NCBI GenBank assembly: GCA_012932295.1
Contig: JAAONU010000001.1
Location: 38,347,449 to 38,411,448 of the forward strand
Source of the DNA: Cyclina sinensis
Taxonomy: Eukaryota; Mollusca; Bivalvia; Venerida; Veneridae
DNA length: 64,000 nt
Direction: 5' to 3'
Shown: piece after piece, positions 1 through 11,675 of the stretch
Numbering within the stretch: the first letter of the stretch is position 1
How the letters are laid out: the number at the start of each line of letters is the position of its first letter
The notes under the pieces: model-generated
The model's database searches: none
Told to the model about the DNA's origin: nothing
What the model saw: the letters and a program-made list of their open reading frames with translations, nothing else
Position numbers and translations under genes: made by a program

Positions 1-332
1 AATCATACTATCATTATAACAGTGTGATCATTCAAGAAGTCAGCTCACAATCGATATATCTGACATTAAACTGAGCATCAACCAGAGTCAGATGAAAGCA
101 GACTAATCTATTACAACATGTATTTTTTTTCCATTTTCTCTGGTCAACACTGCTTTTAAGCATCATTTATTTGTTTCAGCATAGACAAATCTCTACTCAA
201 TGTACATACATTTATTATCAAAAAATTTGTTCTCCCAATTCATCAAGGTCCTTCAGCTGAAAATATTCTTCTGATTTTTTTTTAATAGAAAATAACAGTT
301 GTAAAACTTGGAAGTACAAAGCAAGTACATAC
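1..332. other. METAP1 intron, left edge
   Basis: Intron following METAP1 exon 10. No match to the conserved MetAP1 segments that should follow (the FHTAPNVPHY-type block, the EPMI block) was seen on the minus strand, so the final exons are outside the window. Confidence 0.6.
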
Positions 333-438
333 TGATGAATCCCATGACCACAGTAACTTCTGACCACTGAGAAACCATTGGCTTGAGCATGTTTTTGTAT
401 CACTGACCCTATATCCCTGTACCTCACACCAGGCTTAA
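333..438 (-). CDS. METAP1: METAP1 exon 10 (His metal ligand), last exon in window
   Basis: Encodes [20 protein letters not shown] and then [15 protein letters not shown], with His291 as metal ligand. The donor at 332 (A|GTATGT) splits a CA-N codon. The next exon is not present in bases 1-217. Confidence 0.96.
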
Positions 439-3400
439 CTGAAACATTGAAACTTTCAATCTGTATTTCCTTTTCACAGATCTGGAAAGCTGGACTCATG
501 TTACAAAATGCAATAAATGACACAAGAGGGCAATGATGACCCTAAAGCCCTCACCTGAGTACAACTGCTTAGAAAGACAAGTGCCAAGTAATGTATTAAT
601 TATATAAAAAAAAAAAGAAAGAAAGAGAGAAACATTATTTGAATAATATTGGTAGAAGTTCATGAAGCAAAATAATTTCAGAAGACTTAGCTTTAAGGCT
701 TTGTTTACATAAGTCTATGTAATACATCTGATCCTCTGAGGTGGAGCCAATAAAGACCCCAAGGGGCAAAGTTTGAACAATCTTAATAGAGGGCCACTAA
801 ACAATACTTCATGCAAAATTCCAGAAACTTGTGGTTTCATACAAAATGAATCTTAAAAGATTTTTCTCTATATTTCTATGTACATATATAAAACATGTGA
901 GCACTTAACCTGGGCATAAAGTGACTCCTGGAACATATTTTAAACAAATTTGCTATATAATGCTACTTATCAAATTTTCAAAGTCTCACCTTTGTAGTTT
1001 TATACAAGAAGAATCACTAAGCCAAAAATGACCATAGGGGAAAACTTTTTATTCTTGGTAGACAATGCTTCATGCCAAATTTCAGAACTCGGGGCATTGT
1101 GATTTCATACAAGAAGAATTATAAAGTTTTCCTTAATATTTTTGTATAAAACATGTTACCTGTTGTGCAGACCCACTAATGACCACATGGATATTACCTG
1201 AACAAACTTAGTAGAGGTCCACTAGACAATGCTACACATCAAATATCAGAGCTCTGGGCCTAATGGTTTTAGATAAAAATGTTTCATTCCCATTTTCATT
1301 TTTGGGGCAGACCCTAGCAACAAAGTATATTCCTCTTCGACACTGGTAAGGGAAAAGTAGACAAATAATGCTAAATTTTAAAAGGAAAGGGTTCATCTGA
1401 AAAAATATGCCTTCTAAGCAAAACCTGTCATTGTAAAGTGACTTTTCTTCTGGGCAATATGAAGTTACAGCACAGACAAGTGTATTCTGGAATGTTAAGG
1501 TACCACCTTTGGCCCTGTGTGTGACAAATCTTCTGACTTTGGTGTTGTGTCAAATTATTCTAGAAGTCCTTTCATGCATAAAGAAGTTATGGTCCTGTGT
1601 CAAAAGTGTGATGCTCATACAGAAGATGAATTATGACAAAATAAAATGAAGGAAGATGGACAAAGTACACTTGATTATACACTACTTCCAGCATAGTATG
1701 TTAAAGTTACAGATGGATCTAAATGTCTTCAGCTTTAACCATAAGACCATGATACTAGGTCTAAGATTTAAGACTCATTATGAACCACCTGTACCAAAGG
1801 GAACATCTGCAGAGGTTTTAAAAGGTTTTGTAGTATCTGGTACCTCTATGGAACACTTCTATGGGAAACCTCCAAACAAAACTTATATCTAAGTTCTGTT
1901 TATGCTGACAATTGTTTTCAAAATGTTCTAACCCATACCTTCTTTAATTGCTAGATCGAGACATTCCCATGTTGTTTTTACAAGCTTCTTGTACTTCTCT
2001 TCAACATTGCCAACAAAAAATGTCTCATTTAAATCTCCATGGTAACCTTTGTAGTATACTGATATATCAACTGTAACAGACAGAAATACTGCATCAAATC
2101 ACTGCTCTTCTATCAGATACATAAGATGTATATATAGTAAACAACATAACCTACTAGTAATTGTGATGCTGAACAAATCAAGCTGCACATTTACTTGAAT
2201 GACATAAAATAAAAATATATTAGAATACTGCCTGTTATTTCAAGTTGTGCTGATTCATGAAATCAGGGACTGTTCTATCATTTGAATAATCAGAATTCAG
2301 ACAGAAATGTAAAAATTATAAACTTATCTATTCAAACAGTATCATGGGTATCAGTTCCATTTCAATTAAAATGGAATGATTATTTAAGTGCTTTTTCCCC
2401 TCCAAGTTATTTAATTTTTTATATCCACAGAAAAGCTTTCTTTTTATGACTTGAAAAATTCCATATTAATATTACACAGTTAAAACATACCATTTACGAT
2501 ATCCCCATCTTCAAGTTTTCTAGAGTCTGGAATTCCATGGCATATAACCTCGTTTACTGACCTACAAAAGTGAACATCTGGTCAATTTAATCATGTTCAA
2601 TTACTGTTGCTAACAAGCAACAATACAGATATTGATATGTTAAGTTACAATAATGCTCTTTTCAGTATTATCTTTTCATGTCCTGTTATCAAACACATTT
2701 TCTAACCTAGTCTAATCAAATTATCTCAAGTGAAAAACTTTTGTTTCTTCCAACACCTTTACCTTGAATTTTTCCAAGTGAACACAGAGGACTTCAGATT
2801 TGATTTATGCGACTAAGATCTGATTTATACAAATTCTCATATCATATTTGGTAAGACCTTGACTTCAATCTGCTTTTACATTAATGTACTGCTAATAATA
2901 CTATTCTAGTTTCAAAATCATGCTAAGATTAACAATTTGAGAGAACCTAAGTCTAAACCTCAGAACAGATAGGCCTGATTTAAAACTGATTCATTAATAA
3001 AATCATTTTTGACTGGTCTCATTAAAGGAATTTCATTTCACAGCACCTATGCTATGTAATATTATGACTAGGGCATTTCTCACATATATCTATTAACTAT
3101 ACTATGAAGGTTTAATACAGATAAAACTTTCAGCAAACAGGTGTTATGTCCTTCTTAAAGTCTGTTGTAGTGTCCTATAAATTATCTATGACTGCAAGGT
3201 TTTAGACAACTTTGAAATGGAAGAATGATAATAGAGCATGTCCGTAGGTATAGAATACTTACGTGCAACATGAGGCAGGGAAACAGTAATAATTTAAAGG
3301 TGATGGGTAACATTGTCTGTCTATACATGCCTGAAACAAACATTTCACAGCGTGCAAGAAATGCGGCATAAACATCATACATAAATCTTCAAATAAAAAA

Positions 3401-6400
3401 ATAAAACATAGATCTGCATTATAAAAAAATATGATCCTATTATCTTATATTTCATATTAACATATCTTTTGGCAAAAAAAAAATTTAAAAAAAAATTTAC
3501 CAATTTTGATCTGTAAACTAATCATTAAAAAAGATATGTTTATTCAACTATCAAAACTGTTTTCCTGAAACATAATGATGGCTATCAGCACAGTTCAAGA
3601 GAGCAAGCTGATGAGATTACATGTCCTGCTCTGACTACACAAGAATTAATCACACGAAAGAATCAATAAAAAAAGCTATCACTTCACTGTTTATAGTGAA
3701 AAAGACTTTTTTCATTTTTAGAACCTTTTATTCACTGAACCTAACACCAAAATTAAAAGACTTGCGACATGAAACTTCTGCAAACTTAATATGACAAATC
3801 TCATTGGGCAGATATGCCCAAAAACATTGTACCTACATCATAAACAGCTTTGTCTATTTCAGCAGTTGTGACTCCAATCCCAATGGTTCTGGCTGCAATA
3901 TCTAACACCTCTCTACCTATCTGTAACAAAGCAAAATTATACAGGTAAAAATCTGATGCTAAAACAAAGCATATTTTCTACAGACTATAAATGATGCAAA
4001 ACAAAACAGTTCTAAAGATACTGTTCACCTTAATTATCTCACAGATCTCAAGATACAGTATTTTTGCAGTGTTTTGTTTAGAGGACAACTTTTCAACAAT
4101 TTACAGAATTTTTGAATTATACAGCTGATTTTCAATATTTTACATTGATGTCATAATTGTCTTGTTTAAAAAAAACGAAAAAAAAAACAACGAAAAAACA
4201 GAGCTAAAGTTATGTTTTAATTGTTTTTTATTCCATCTATATTCTGAAAAGCTTGAGTGACTGTTTGTAACTTAGAAGTTTTGAAACCAAGACATTAACT
4301 GAACTTAAATCTACGACAAAATATAAAGTTAAGTTTTCCATTGCCTAGTAAACATGAATTCAAGTCAGTTTGACCTACCCTGCAAGCCTCTCTCACCCCT
4401 TCTTGTTCCTCATCTGTGAGAATTCTTATACTGTTGTTACCTCGCATAGCTTTCTCAGACAAGGGTTCACCTAAAAAATAAACATGAGCCGAACCACATG
4501 AAAACAAACTATAAATACCTACCACAAGTCCTTAGTGTGAACCTACATTGTGTAACTGACATCAGGTTTTTACACTGCCTTTGGTAACTGTGACAAGGGT
4601 CAGCTGACAGATTTAAACTTTCATATAAATGAAGTTAAATAGAAACAGGGAACAGAGAGTTCAATACGAGTTTAAATTTCAAGTGATTGAATCTTCTTGT
4701 AGCTACAGGTGCATATCAAGGCCTGTGTGGAAGTGGTGTAAAGGGGTGTAACACATTAACATTCATTTAAAATGTTCCAGATTTTCAGTACAAAATGGTG
4801 TATATATGTTTATCTTTCCATGAAACTAAATGTGCTTTCACTGGGAGTTTAATGCAAATTAAGATGTTTAGATTTATGCTTTTTTAATGTGTAGGCCTAT
4901 CCCAGTCACATTCATAGTTATACAAAAAATAGGTAAAAACTGAGGCAGAAGAACCTCTTCAAATTTTTTTATTTTCTAATTTACAAACTGTGGGTAGTAA
5001 AATTAACCAAAGCAGCTTACCATCAGGATGTGATGCATAATCTGGTCGTGGGATGTGATCTGGAACTGTCCTCATCTCTGGCTGAAATAAAACAAACACA
5101 TCAACTATGCTAGCTGTATAGAAGATTATCAACCTTTGTGAGATATACTCTGTCATTTTAATGACAGCTAAATGAAAACAAAAACATACATCCTGTTATA
5201 CTAAATGCATGACACAAAAATCTGAAGGAAAATTGAAATAAAGTGAAAACAAGGTCTGTCACTATAAGTGACACATGCCCCCTTAGAGTATTGTCTGCAA
5301 AAAGAGTTTGGTCTGAAGCAGTGCTTTTGAAGTTAAATGACTACACATCGATCTTCATAAAGTTCTACAACACAGACACAAATATAAAGATGGCTACTAC
5401 TCTTTGTTTTTTATGCGTCAAAGTTTAACCCTCAGCTGCAGGTGTTGAAAACTTTGCAATTTATTTCAAAATTCTGTCATGTCCCATTGAATTACAAAGA
5501 AGACACACAAAAACAGGTAGGCAATAATCTATATCATTTGGCCAGCAGGACAAAAAGACGGACAGGGAATCATAAAGGTCAGAGCAGACATGGACATTAC
5601 AGGTAAGCAATATTCTATAACATTTGGCAGTAGTAACACCAGGAAGACGAGACTAGACAAGACAGTATAAATGAGTTACAGAGCTAACACATACCTATGT
5701 GTAGACAGTATTCTACATTATTTGGTGCAACAGATGATGGACTAAAGAACAGACAGTTTGCAACACCTGCCTCAATATGAAGCACATCTGTTGTATTCTT
5801 TTTAGTTACTTTAAAATCCTGTCATGTTCCAATAAGTTAAAGTGCAAACAGGAACATACAGGTAAGTGGTATTCTGTATAAACCGGAGGAAAAAACAAAA
5901 AGGCAGACAGATGGACATCCTGTCTCTGACCCAACCTGATCACAACATGTCATCTTAAAGGGATGAAAATCTGTGGCAAGTTATATCAAAATCCTGTAAA
6001 TAATGACAGAGTTGCAGAGCAGACATGAATTACATGTATAAATGGGTGGAAAAATGTGCATAGAGATGGACCATGCAATTACTTTATGTCCTCTAGTCGG
6101 GGTATAAAAATTTACTGGGGTACAGTTAACAGAAACCTGTTCAGAGATCTATGTTAAAAATTGAATCAGACACATTTTTATTGTTAAAGTATTCTTACTA
6201 AGAAATACTAAGGCTTACATTCTGCTCTGGAGTCAGTGGTCATCTTTGAAAACATTAAAAACATGTAAGCTATTTACCACTGTACCAGGTCTCAGTGCCC
6301 CTGTAAACCTAAATCCTGCCCACATTGATTTCTGATGTTCAAGTAACTGCTGCTCTATAGTCTTTGCTTTTTCTTCTGAAATAGTGACAAAACATATATA

Positions 6401-9400
6401 CAGGGGTGTTTGCTGTTAAGCCAGGAATGGCTTGTACCAGTCTAAATCTCAAGTTACTATAAACATCTATTACAGGTTCACAAATTAAGCATAAACTTTC
6501 ATTGAACTGCCACTGTTGTTGTTACCATGAGTTTAATAATGTGATATTTAATGGTTTCCTGAGATTACAGATAATTTTTTTTATATTTTTTTTAAAATCA
6601 TTTGAATGATTCTTTCTGCCTGATAGCTCATACATGTACAGTTCAATAATGACATGAAGACTTGAAGATTAACCAAGTGTTTGTATCTCTAGATTCAAGA
6701 TTCTAATATGTCCCAGTTCATGAGCAGGAGGCTTTCTTGACATCATGTAAAACTCAGTAACAGAACTTTTTCTTCTGAATTACCAGTATGCTTTTTGCAA
6801 TGCCAGTACTTTACCCTCCACTACTTTTATATCAATTAACAACATACAAAACGAATGACTTAATTGTAAAAAAGAGAATCAAGAATTAGTTGTTCAAGAG
6901 AGAGTATTCAATGCCTATCTGGTATATTACTTACTTGCTTTTTTGTGCACTTTTTTGTGTTCTTCCCAAAAGCTCTTGAAACATTCCTGATATGAATAAT
7001 ACAAAATGATATGTTATTCTCATGGTAATGTTTAACAACAAAATCAGAGAGGGTTTTAGTCTTTAACTAAAAAAAGAAAGACATGCTGAACTAAAGTTGC
7101 AATAAACAGTGTGACTTAACCACAGCTGGTAGAGTTAAAGGTCATTGGACACAAATTTTTGACCTCAAAATATTCATATGAGAGAAAAATATATGTCTTA
7201 CAAAATTCCGCAGGTAATTTTCATCTTGAAATGTTTTTGTAGCATATTAAAATCCATATTTTACGCACTTGGTCATGAACACATGTCACACGCGAAAACG
7301 GAAGTGATGCACATTTATCCCTTGCCACTTGACACAGCTAGCTAGACTGTTAACAAAACTTTAACCCTTTCCTCCATATTTTCCCCTTTATGGTTTGGGC
7401 GAACAGTGTAGATCCAGATCAGCCGGCACATCCGTGCTGTCTGATCAGGATCTACACTGTTTGCCTTTTGATACATCAGGTTATTTCTGACCAAAAAGCG
7501 GCCAGTGAAGATCCTGATCAGAAGGCACGGATGTGCCGGCTGATCTGGATTTACACTGGTCGCATATGCGTAAAAATGCGTATATATGGAGTAAAGGGTT
7601 AAACTTATGATGTAAAGCCAAAAAATAGACTGAAAACAGTCAAATAACAAAACTGAACAAGTTAAGCTTACAGTATGAATATACATTGATAAAATTTTTG
7701 AATAAATAATTTGAAATTTTGATGGAATTTGGAGGCCAATGAGCAAAATTTAAATAAAGGCTAGTTCATTTAGGATTATAGAATTAAAAGGTACATGTAC
7801 ATCAGTGAAAATATCTAGATATTTCTTTCCTAGTATTAAACTGATCCAAAAAGATTTTGTACATGCTCATTTTTATCCACATGCAGTTTTTTTACAAATA
7901 TCTTTTTCAGCATATTCATCACAGAATTTTTGAAAACAGAAAAAAATGATCCAAGAACAAATAATATGATAAGAAGAAGCCCAAATATCTATGTCAAATC
8001 ATAAAACAAACACACTGTTTTTAATAATTTTTTGTTCACATTTACAGGTGGAATGATTTTTATTTTCATCATTAGGGAATAATCTAGAACCCCAAAAAGG
8101 GCAGGGTGCTGCAAAATTAGGGCAGGGTGCTAAGGTGTAGGGGCAGCACATTATTGTGCGCATTCCGTTTTGAAAGCATTGTTATGTCTGCATATTTACA
8201 GGTACTAGTATAGGTTTTGTGCTGTATTTAACAAAAAGAAAGAGATTGTTCAATAAAACTTTTATTTTTCATACTGATATGAAATGTTTTATTTCATTAT
8301 TTAGTCAGAATGTACAGGCACTGAAGATCAGCCAAAAAATAATTACATTGTTACTGTAGCCTTAAACATACATATTCAATTCTTAGAAATAGGAAACTTT
8401 TCCAATGAAAAACTGGCACTTATAAGAAAATCATGACCACTAATCTAAATCAGTTAATTGAATGTTGTAAGCTTGCCATATAAAGAGTCTCCAAAACACT
8501 GTTTTCTATCAATATTAAAATACGACGGGGTCGCGGAAATATATGACAAACATAATTTATCCGAGATTTTCACTCGCTGCTTCATGTTTAATGAGCTAAA
8601 TATTTGCTGAAATTGGTTTCCTTCAATTTTCTTAATCTACTTGACTTTTCTTACAAATAAATCCGAGAACTGAAACAAATAAATGGAGTTTTTGGCGACA
8701 ATTTAGCCCAGGTTGCCCGCTCGTGAGAGTCCTGCTCTGATCATGCAGGATACCATTTTTTCACATTCTGGGGCCAATTCGGGCATTTTACACTTTTCTG
8801 ACGGCATTTTTGTTACATCCAAATACGTTTGTTTGCAGTGAAAAGGTGATCAGAAAATATCATATTTCTAACTAAATCGTTTTTTTTAAATTTCTCTTTA
8901 TTTACTCGTAACAGCGATTAGAGTTTTAATGATATGGGCGATACTGACAACTTACTGAAGATGTTTTAACACCTTTCCCATTTAATCTGCACAATGACCA
9001 TAATTATAGGTATCGCAGTTTGCTTAATCCCATGTACATCACTCGGTGTTAATTGGTTGACTGGTGTCAACTGAATAAACAAACAATCAAGCGACGCACA
9101 TGATTAGGCATGTGCAGATCAATCATATATCAATCAATTTAACAAATTAATAAGCAGTGGGCGGGACATAATTAAACTAGGCCAATGCAAAAGGCGAATG
9201 GGCGGTCCTTAAAAGGCATAAGGGCACTGGAGGAGGGGCAGCGTGGTGCTCAACATCGGGCAAAGGGGCGCCGGCAAAAACGGGCGTGGCGCCGCGCCCC
9301 GCTAACACGCTCTAGATTATTCCCTAATCATAAACAGATCTATAATATTAAATTAAGTATTCAATGGCAGGGAAGCTACTTAAGTGAAAATTTGATCACC

Positions 9401-10370
9401 CGCTCCTGCACTAATTGGGGGGGAGGGGGGGGGGGGGGGTGCACCCGGCGCATGCCCCTCTATAATTCCCGGACCATAGGTGTTTTGTAGGTCTATTTTG
9501 AATATGTCTTTAAATAATCTATAATTCATTATTCAACATTGAACTGAATAATCAGAGGCCCTTGTGATATTGCCAAATCAGTATACTCTAGCATAAACAC
9601 AACAACTGAAATGAGGTAGAAAACGGACACAAATTGGGCCGAACATTTTGCGCCCCCCCCCCCTCCTAACCTGAAATCCTGGATCCACCCCTGAAATTCT
9701 TTAAAAGATAATTAGTATATAAGCAAATAGTACATGTATTTGAATTAATCTGAAGAAGTTAAAAAAATAAATCATTTTTTAACAAATACTGCCTTGGTAT
9801 TTTAGACTCATTTATTTTACATCTATTGCGATACAAGTTCTTACAACTTAGATCCACCACGCTCGATGACTGCTTCCTGGGTTCCATACCAGTATTCACG
9901 CAGCGTGGAGGAATGTGAAGATCGTGAGAGAATCTCGCCTCTGACGGGATTCGAACCCACGACCTCCGGATCCGGAGCCCTGCGCTCTACCCCTGGACCA
10001 CGGTGCCTCCCTGCCTTGGTAATCCTTGATAAAAATATTGATCTCATGTAATGCTTTTTCATATCTTCGTTACCATTTTAAAAGTTATCACTGTTAAGTG
10101 TTATTCAATACTTTGTGATATCTTGTGATGATTGGGAAATCTTTTAGCCCTTAAATGCGCTGTCATTCCCCTCGTAGTCGTATTGGTTCTCATTGAGACC
10201 CGGATTCTTCTATTAGATACATTTGATCAACTATATAAAAAGTGAGTAACCTGATCGCAGAAATACGATCCAGATATTCCAAGTTTGATACAAGTTGGGC
10301 ACTGAAGCTTTGCATCTTTGTTGCAGCTCGTGGTTTCACAAATTCTCGCCGCAACTGTGGAGGCTGCCAT
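333..10370 (-). CDS. METAP1: Methionine aminopeptidase 1, 10 exons, 3' end outside window
   Basis: Cytosolic/ribosome-associated metalloprotease that removes initiator Met from nascent chains. Joined exons (minus strand): 10370-10251, 6986-6935, 6375-6278, 5081-5021, 4470-4379, 3920-3837, 3330-3263, 2561-2491, 2070-1939, 438-333. All junctions have AG acceptors and GT donors and keep frame over 884 nt (294 codons plus 2 nt). Residues 1-57 form the zinc-finger domain (CETTSC, CPTC, FCDQEC, then H50 and H54). Residues 76-115 match the family linker ([26 protein letters not shown]). The catalytic domain shows H200 in CHGIPD, metal ligands D217 and D228 in VDIS...[10 protein letters not shown], and H291 in SYCGHGIH, with the spacing of human H212, D229, D240 and H303. 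The two Glu ligands and stop codon lie beyond the left edge. The start follows family length; an in-frame Met lies 18 codons upstream but gives a non-homologous extension. Confidence 0.97.
720..1330. repeat. Degenerate ~190-bp tandem repeat in METAP1 intron
   Basis: Three diverged units share the order 'gacc-c...aaacttagtagaggtccactagacaatgct..catcaaat..cagagc', 'tggtttcatacaagaagaat' and 'tatgtataaaacatgt'. Unit anchors lie near 785, 1050 and 1208. Nothing coding is visible in this stretch. Confidence 0.6.
1939..2070 (-). CDS. METAP1: METAP1 exon 9 (two Asp metal ligands)
   Basis: Encodes [20 protein letters not shown] and onward to CLDLAIKE. Asp217 and Asp228, eleven residues apart, are the paired metal-binding aspartates. 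Acceptor TTACAG, donor GTATGG. Confidence 0.96.
2491..2561 (-). CDS. METAP1: METAP1 exon 8 (catalytic His)
   Basis: Encodes [20 protein letters not shown] then IVN, containing the substrate-interacting His200 (human H212). Donor GTATGT, acceptor TGTAG. Confidence 0.96.
3263..3330 (-). CDS. METAP1: METAP1 exon 7
   Basis: Encodes [20 protein letters not shown] then CC plus two bases. It matches the family [23 protein letters not shown] block. The acceptor is GTTTCAG and the donor GTAAGT. Confidence 0.95.
3837..3920 (-). CDS. METAP1: METAP1 exon 6
   Basis: Encodes residues 142-169, [19 protein letters not shown] then AEIDKAVYD, matching the family segment AREVLDVAA..IKPGVTTEEIDHAVH. Exactly 28 codons, phase 0 at both ends. 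Confidence 0.95.
4379..4470 (-). CDS. METAP1: METAP1 exon 5
   Basis: Encodes residues 111-141, from [11 protein letters not shown] to [13 protein letters not shown] sequence (here [10 protein letters not shown]). This is the first helix region of the catalytic domain. Acceptor TTTTTTAG, donor AGG|GTAGGT. Confidence 0.95.
5021..5081 (-). CDS. METAP1: METAP1 exon 4 (linker)
   Basis: Encodes residues 91-110, [20 protein letters not shown], then one base. The RPDYA.HP motif is a MetAP1 hallmark. TTTCAG acceptor, GTAAGC donor. Confidence 0.95.
5440..6090. repeat. Degenerate tandem repeat in METAP1 intron 3
   Basis: Recurrent blocks 'acaggtaagcaatattctat..catttggc' (near 5513, 5602, 5700, 5862) alternate with 'tttcaaaatcctgtcatg' (near 5464, 5812, 5985) and 'gacagacggac'-like runs. 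The units are too diverged for a clean period. Confidence 0.5.
6278..6375 (-). CDS. METAP1: METAP1 exon 3 (linker)
   Basis: Encodes residues 58-90, Lys/Glu/Gln-rich and then [15 protein letters not shown], matching the conserved MetAP1 segment WAGYRYTGKLRP. The donor is GTAAAT. Confidence 0.93.
6935..6986 (-). CDS. METAP1: METAP1 exon 2 (zinc finger, second half)
   Basis: Encodes [17 protein letters not shown] plus one base; it completes the second zinc site (Cys42, His50, His54). The acceptor is TCAG and the donor GTAAGTAA. Confidence 0.94.
7361..7602. mobile_element. 242-bp MITE with TTAACCCTTT termini
   Basis: Termini TTAACCCTTTCCTCCATAT and its near-complement (TTAACCCTTTACTCCATAT read from the right) flank a largely palindromic interior. 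The left half carries GATCCAGATCAGCCGGCACA and the right half its complement. It is flanked by a possible ACT duplication. Open frames on both strands here ([11 protein letters not shown]...) are translations of the palindrome, not genes. Confidence 0.85.
8072..9327. mobile_element. 1256-bp TIR DNA transposon, non-autonomous (PIF/Harbinger-like?)
   Basis: Perfect 17-bp terminal inverted repeats TTAGGGAATAATCTAGA are flanked by TCA on both sides (8069-8071 and 9328-9330). A 3-bp T-N-A duplication is compatible with PIF/Harbinger, but no transposase was recognised. Both ends are GC-rich with 'gggcagggtgct'-type repeats, while the centre is AT-rich. It lies in METAP1 intron 1. Confidence 0.75.
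9405..9700. repeat. Transposon-like fragment bounded by a G-run and a C-run
   Basis: A G-rich run (about 9417-9439, interrupted once by A) precedes GCACCCGGCGCATGCCCC. At 9651-9664 a C-run leads into 'ctaacctgaaatcctggatccacccctg'. The last part resembles the end of a DNA transposon (CAGGGGTGGATCCAGG read from the right). A matching left terminus was not found. Confidence 0.4.
9841..10015 (-). mobile_element. tRNA-Arg-like SINE
   Basis: Read on the minus strand, about 10012-9947 resembles a tRNA. It has a D-arm with box A (GTGGTCCAGGGGTAGAGC), an anticodon-like loop CTCCGGA (CCG anticodon) and box B GGTTCGAATCCC. The anticodon stem has a mismatch and the acceptor stem does not close. A non-tRNA body continues to about 9841. 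Only one copy was found in the window. It sits in METAP1 intron 1. Confidence 0.7.
10251..10370 (-). CDS. METAP1: METAP1 exon 1 (zinc finger, first half)
   Basis: Encodes residues 1-40, beginning [16 protein letters not shown] and ending SYFCDQ, with the CPTCIKLGI block typical of eukaryotic MetAP1. The donor reads CAG|GTTACT, a GT donor without the usual purine at +3. Confidence 0.95.
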
Positions 10371-11092
10371 TTTGTTCAAGTTATCTCTTGTCAGAGTTAT
10401 CTTCCTTTTTGCTAAAACTCTCACAACTACTTTATTTGTTTTTGCAATCGCTTAAAGAATGTCATGGAATATCTACGAGCGGAAACTCAAAACTGTTACA
10501 TGTGTTTAAGTAATCATTGTGTGAAATTAGAGTTCTATTTTTCCAACAGTGCTTAGTAACTCATCAGAACTTAGTAGAGATATATGACATGACAATAACA
10601 TGATGATAAGATAATTTCACTCGTCATAGAGCTTAATCACTGTTGACAGGAAATGTTTCTCTTAACTGACAGATTAATATATTCTTATATAAACAATGTG
10701 GATAAATTTTACACATGTGGAAACTCCTTTAAAGACCTAAAACACCACATATTAGAAACTCTTTATGGTGGGCCAACATATCCCCCCAAATCCTGAATGT
10801 TAAAACCAGTAAAACGTGAGCATTTCTGGAATTTAATATTATCATGATATTATTACAAAGTGAACATTTCTGCATAAAAAGTTCAACTGTGCATAATAAG
10901 ACGGTTCTTTTAATACATTATATTTTGATTTTCACAAAACACCAGTTCTTAGATTTTAAGAAAGGCTATATATGCTTTCAAGTACCATGCGTTCTTTACC
11001 ACAAATGTTTTTCCTTCTTTGCATTTTTTTATTACAGGTCCGATTTTGGTAAGAATTTTTTTTGAAGGTTAAAACCCACATCTATTTAGTGT

Positions 11093-11675
11093 TTTAGTTC
11101 CACAGAAAATACAAAATACTTAGGAGTTACTATAAGTAGTGACCTGAAATGGTCATCCCACGTAAACAACATCACAACAAAGCAAAAAAAAAACAGCTTA
11201 AGGTTCATGAGAAGAATTGTCAAAACACAAAACAGACAACTCAAAGAAGCAGCATACAAAATATATGTAAGACTGCTCAACAATATGGCACCCATGGCAG
11301 AAATATCTCACTTGCAGAAAAGAAATGGTCCAGAGGTCGGCTGCAAGGTGCGTTCATAATGATTACCACTATACAAGCACTCTAACAAACATGAATCTTA
11401 AGAAACTAAAATGGTCAACAATAGAACAAATGCGAAACTATGCCAGCCTGGTCATGTTTCACAAAATAAAAAACAAACAAGTCAATGTCGATTACAATCA
11501 GCTTACAAACACAAGAAACAACTCATTCCTTATCCTGCATTCAAAAACACAACAACACACGAACTCATTCTTTCCATGGACTATACGACTCTGGAACGAA
11601 ATACCGACCGAGATTAAGGCTACACCAACTGTGCCAGCTTTTATCAGTGGACTGAACAAGTTTTATAGATTTTAA
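11093..11675 (+). pseudogene. Non-LTR retrotransposon ORF2 C-terminal remnant
   Basis: One frame gives TKYLGVTISSDLKWSSHVNN followed by LKEAAYKIYVRLLNNMAP, the typical post-RT segment of CR1/L2/Jockey-type LINEs. A second frame continues with VQRSAARCVHNDYHYTST and, later, NSFFPWTIRLWNEIP before a stop at 11675. At least one frameshift near 11320 separates the two. The copy is 5'-truncated, with no endonuclease or catalytic FxDD region, so it is dead. Clade assignment is uncertain. Confidence 0.88.

Noticed and set aside
7342..7746. Overlapping open frames on both strands (NSVDPDQ...)
   Set aside because: They are translations of a palindromic MITE, and the frames mirror each other.
9185..9490. 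101-residue plus-strand frame, Arg/Gly-rich
   Set aside because: It spans the GC-rich end of the 8072 transposon and the poly-G run; there is no domain.
9947..10012. Functional tRNA-Arg gene on the minus strand
   Set aside because: The acceptor stem does not close, the anticodon stem has a mismatch, and a SINE body continues from it.
10371..10424. Upstream in-frame Met as METAP1 start
   Set aside because: The extension has no counterpart in MetAP1, whereas MAAS...RICETTSC fits family length.
11086..11295. 69-residue minus-strand hydrophobic frame
   Set aside because: Antisense shadow of the LINE remnant.
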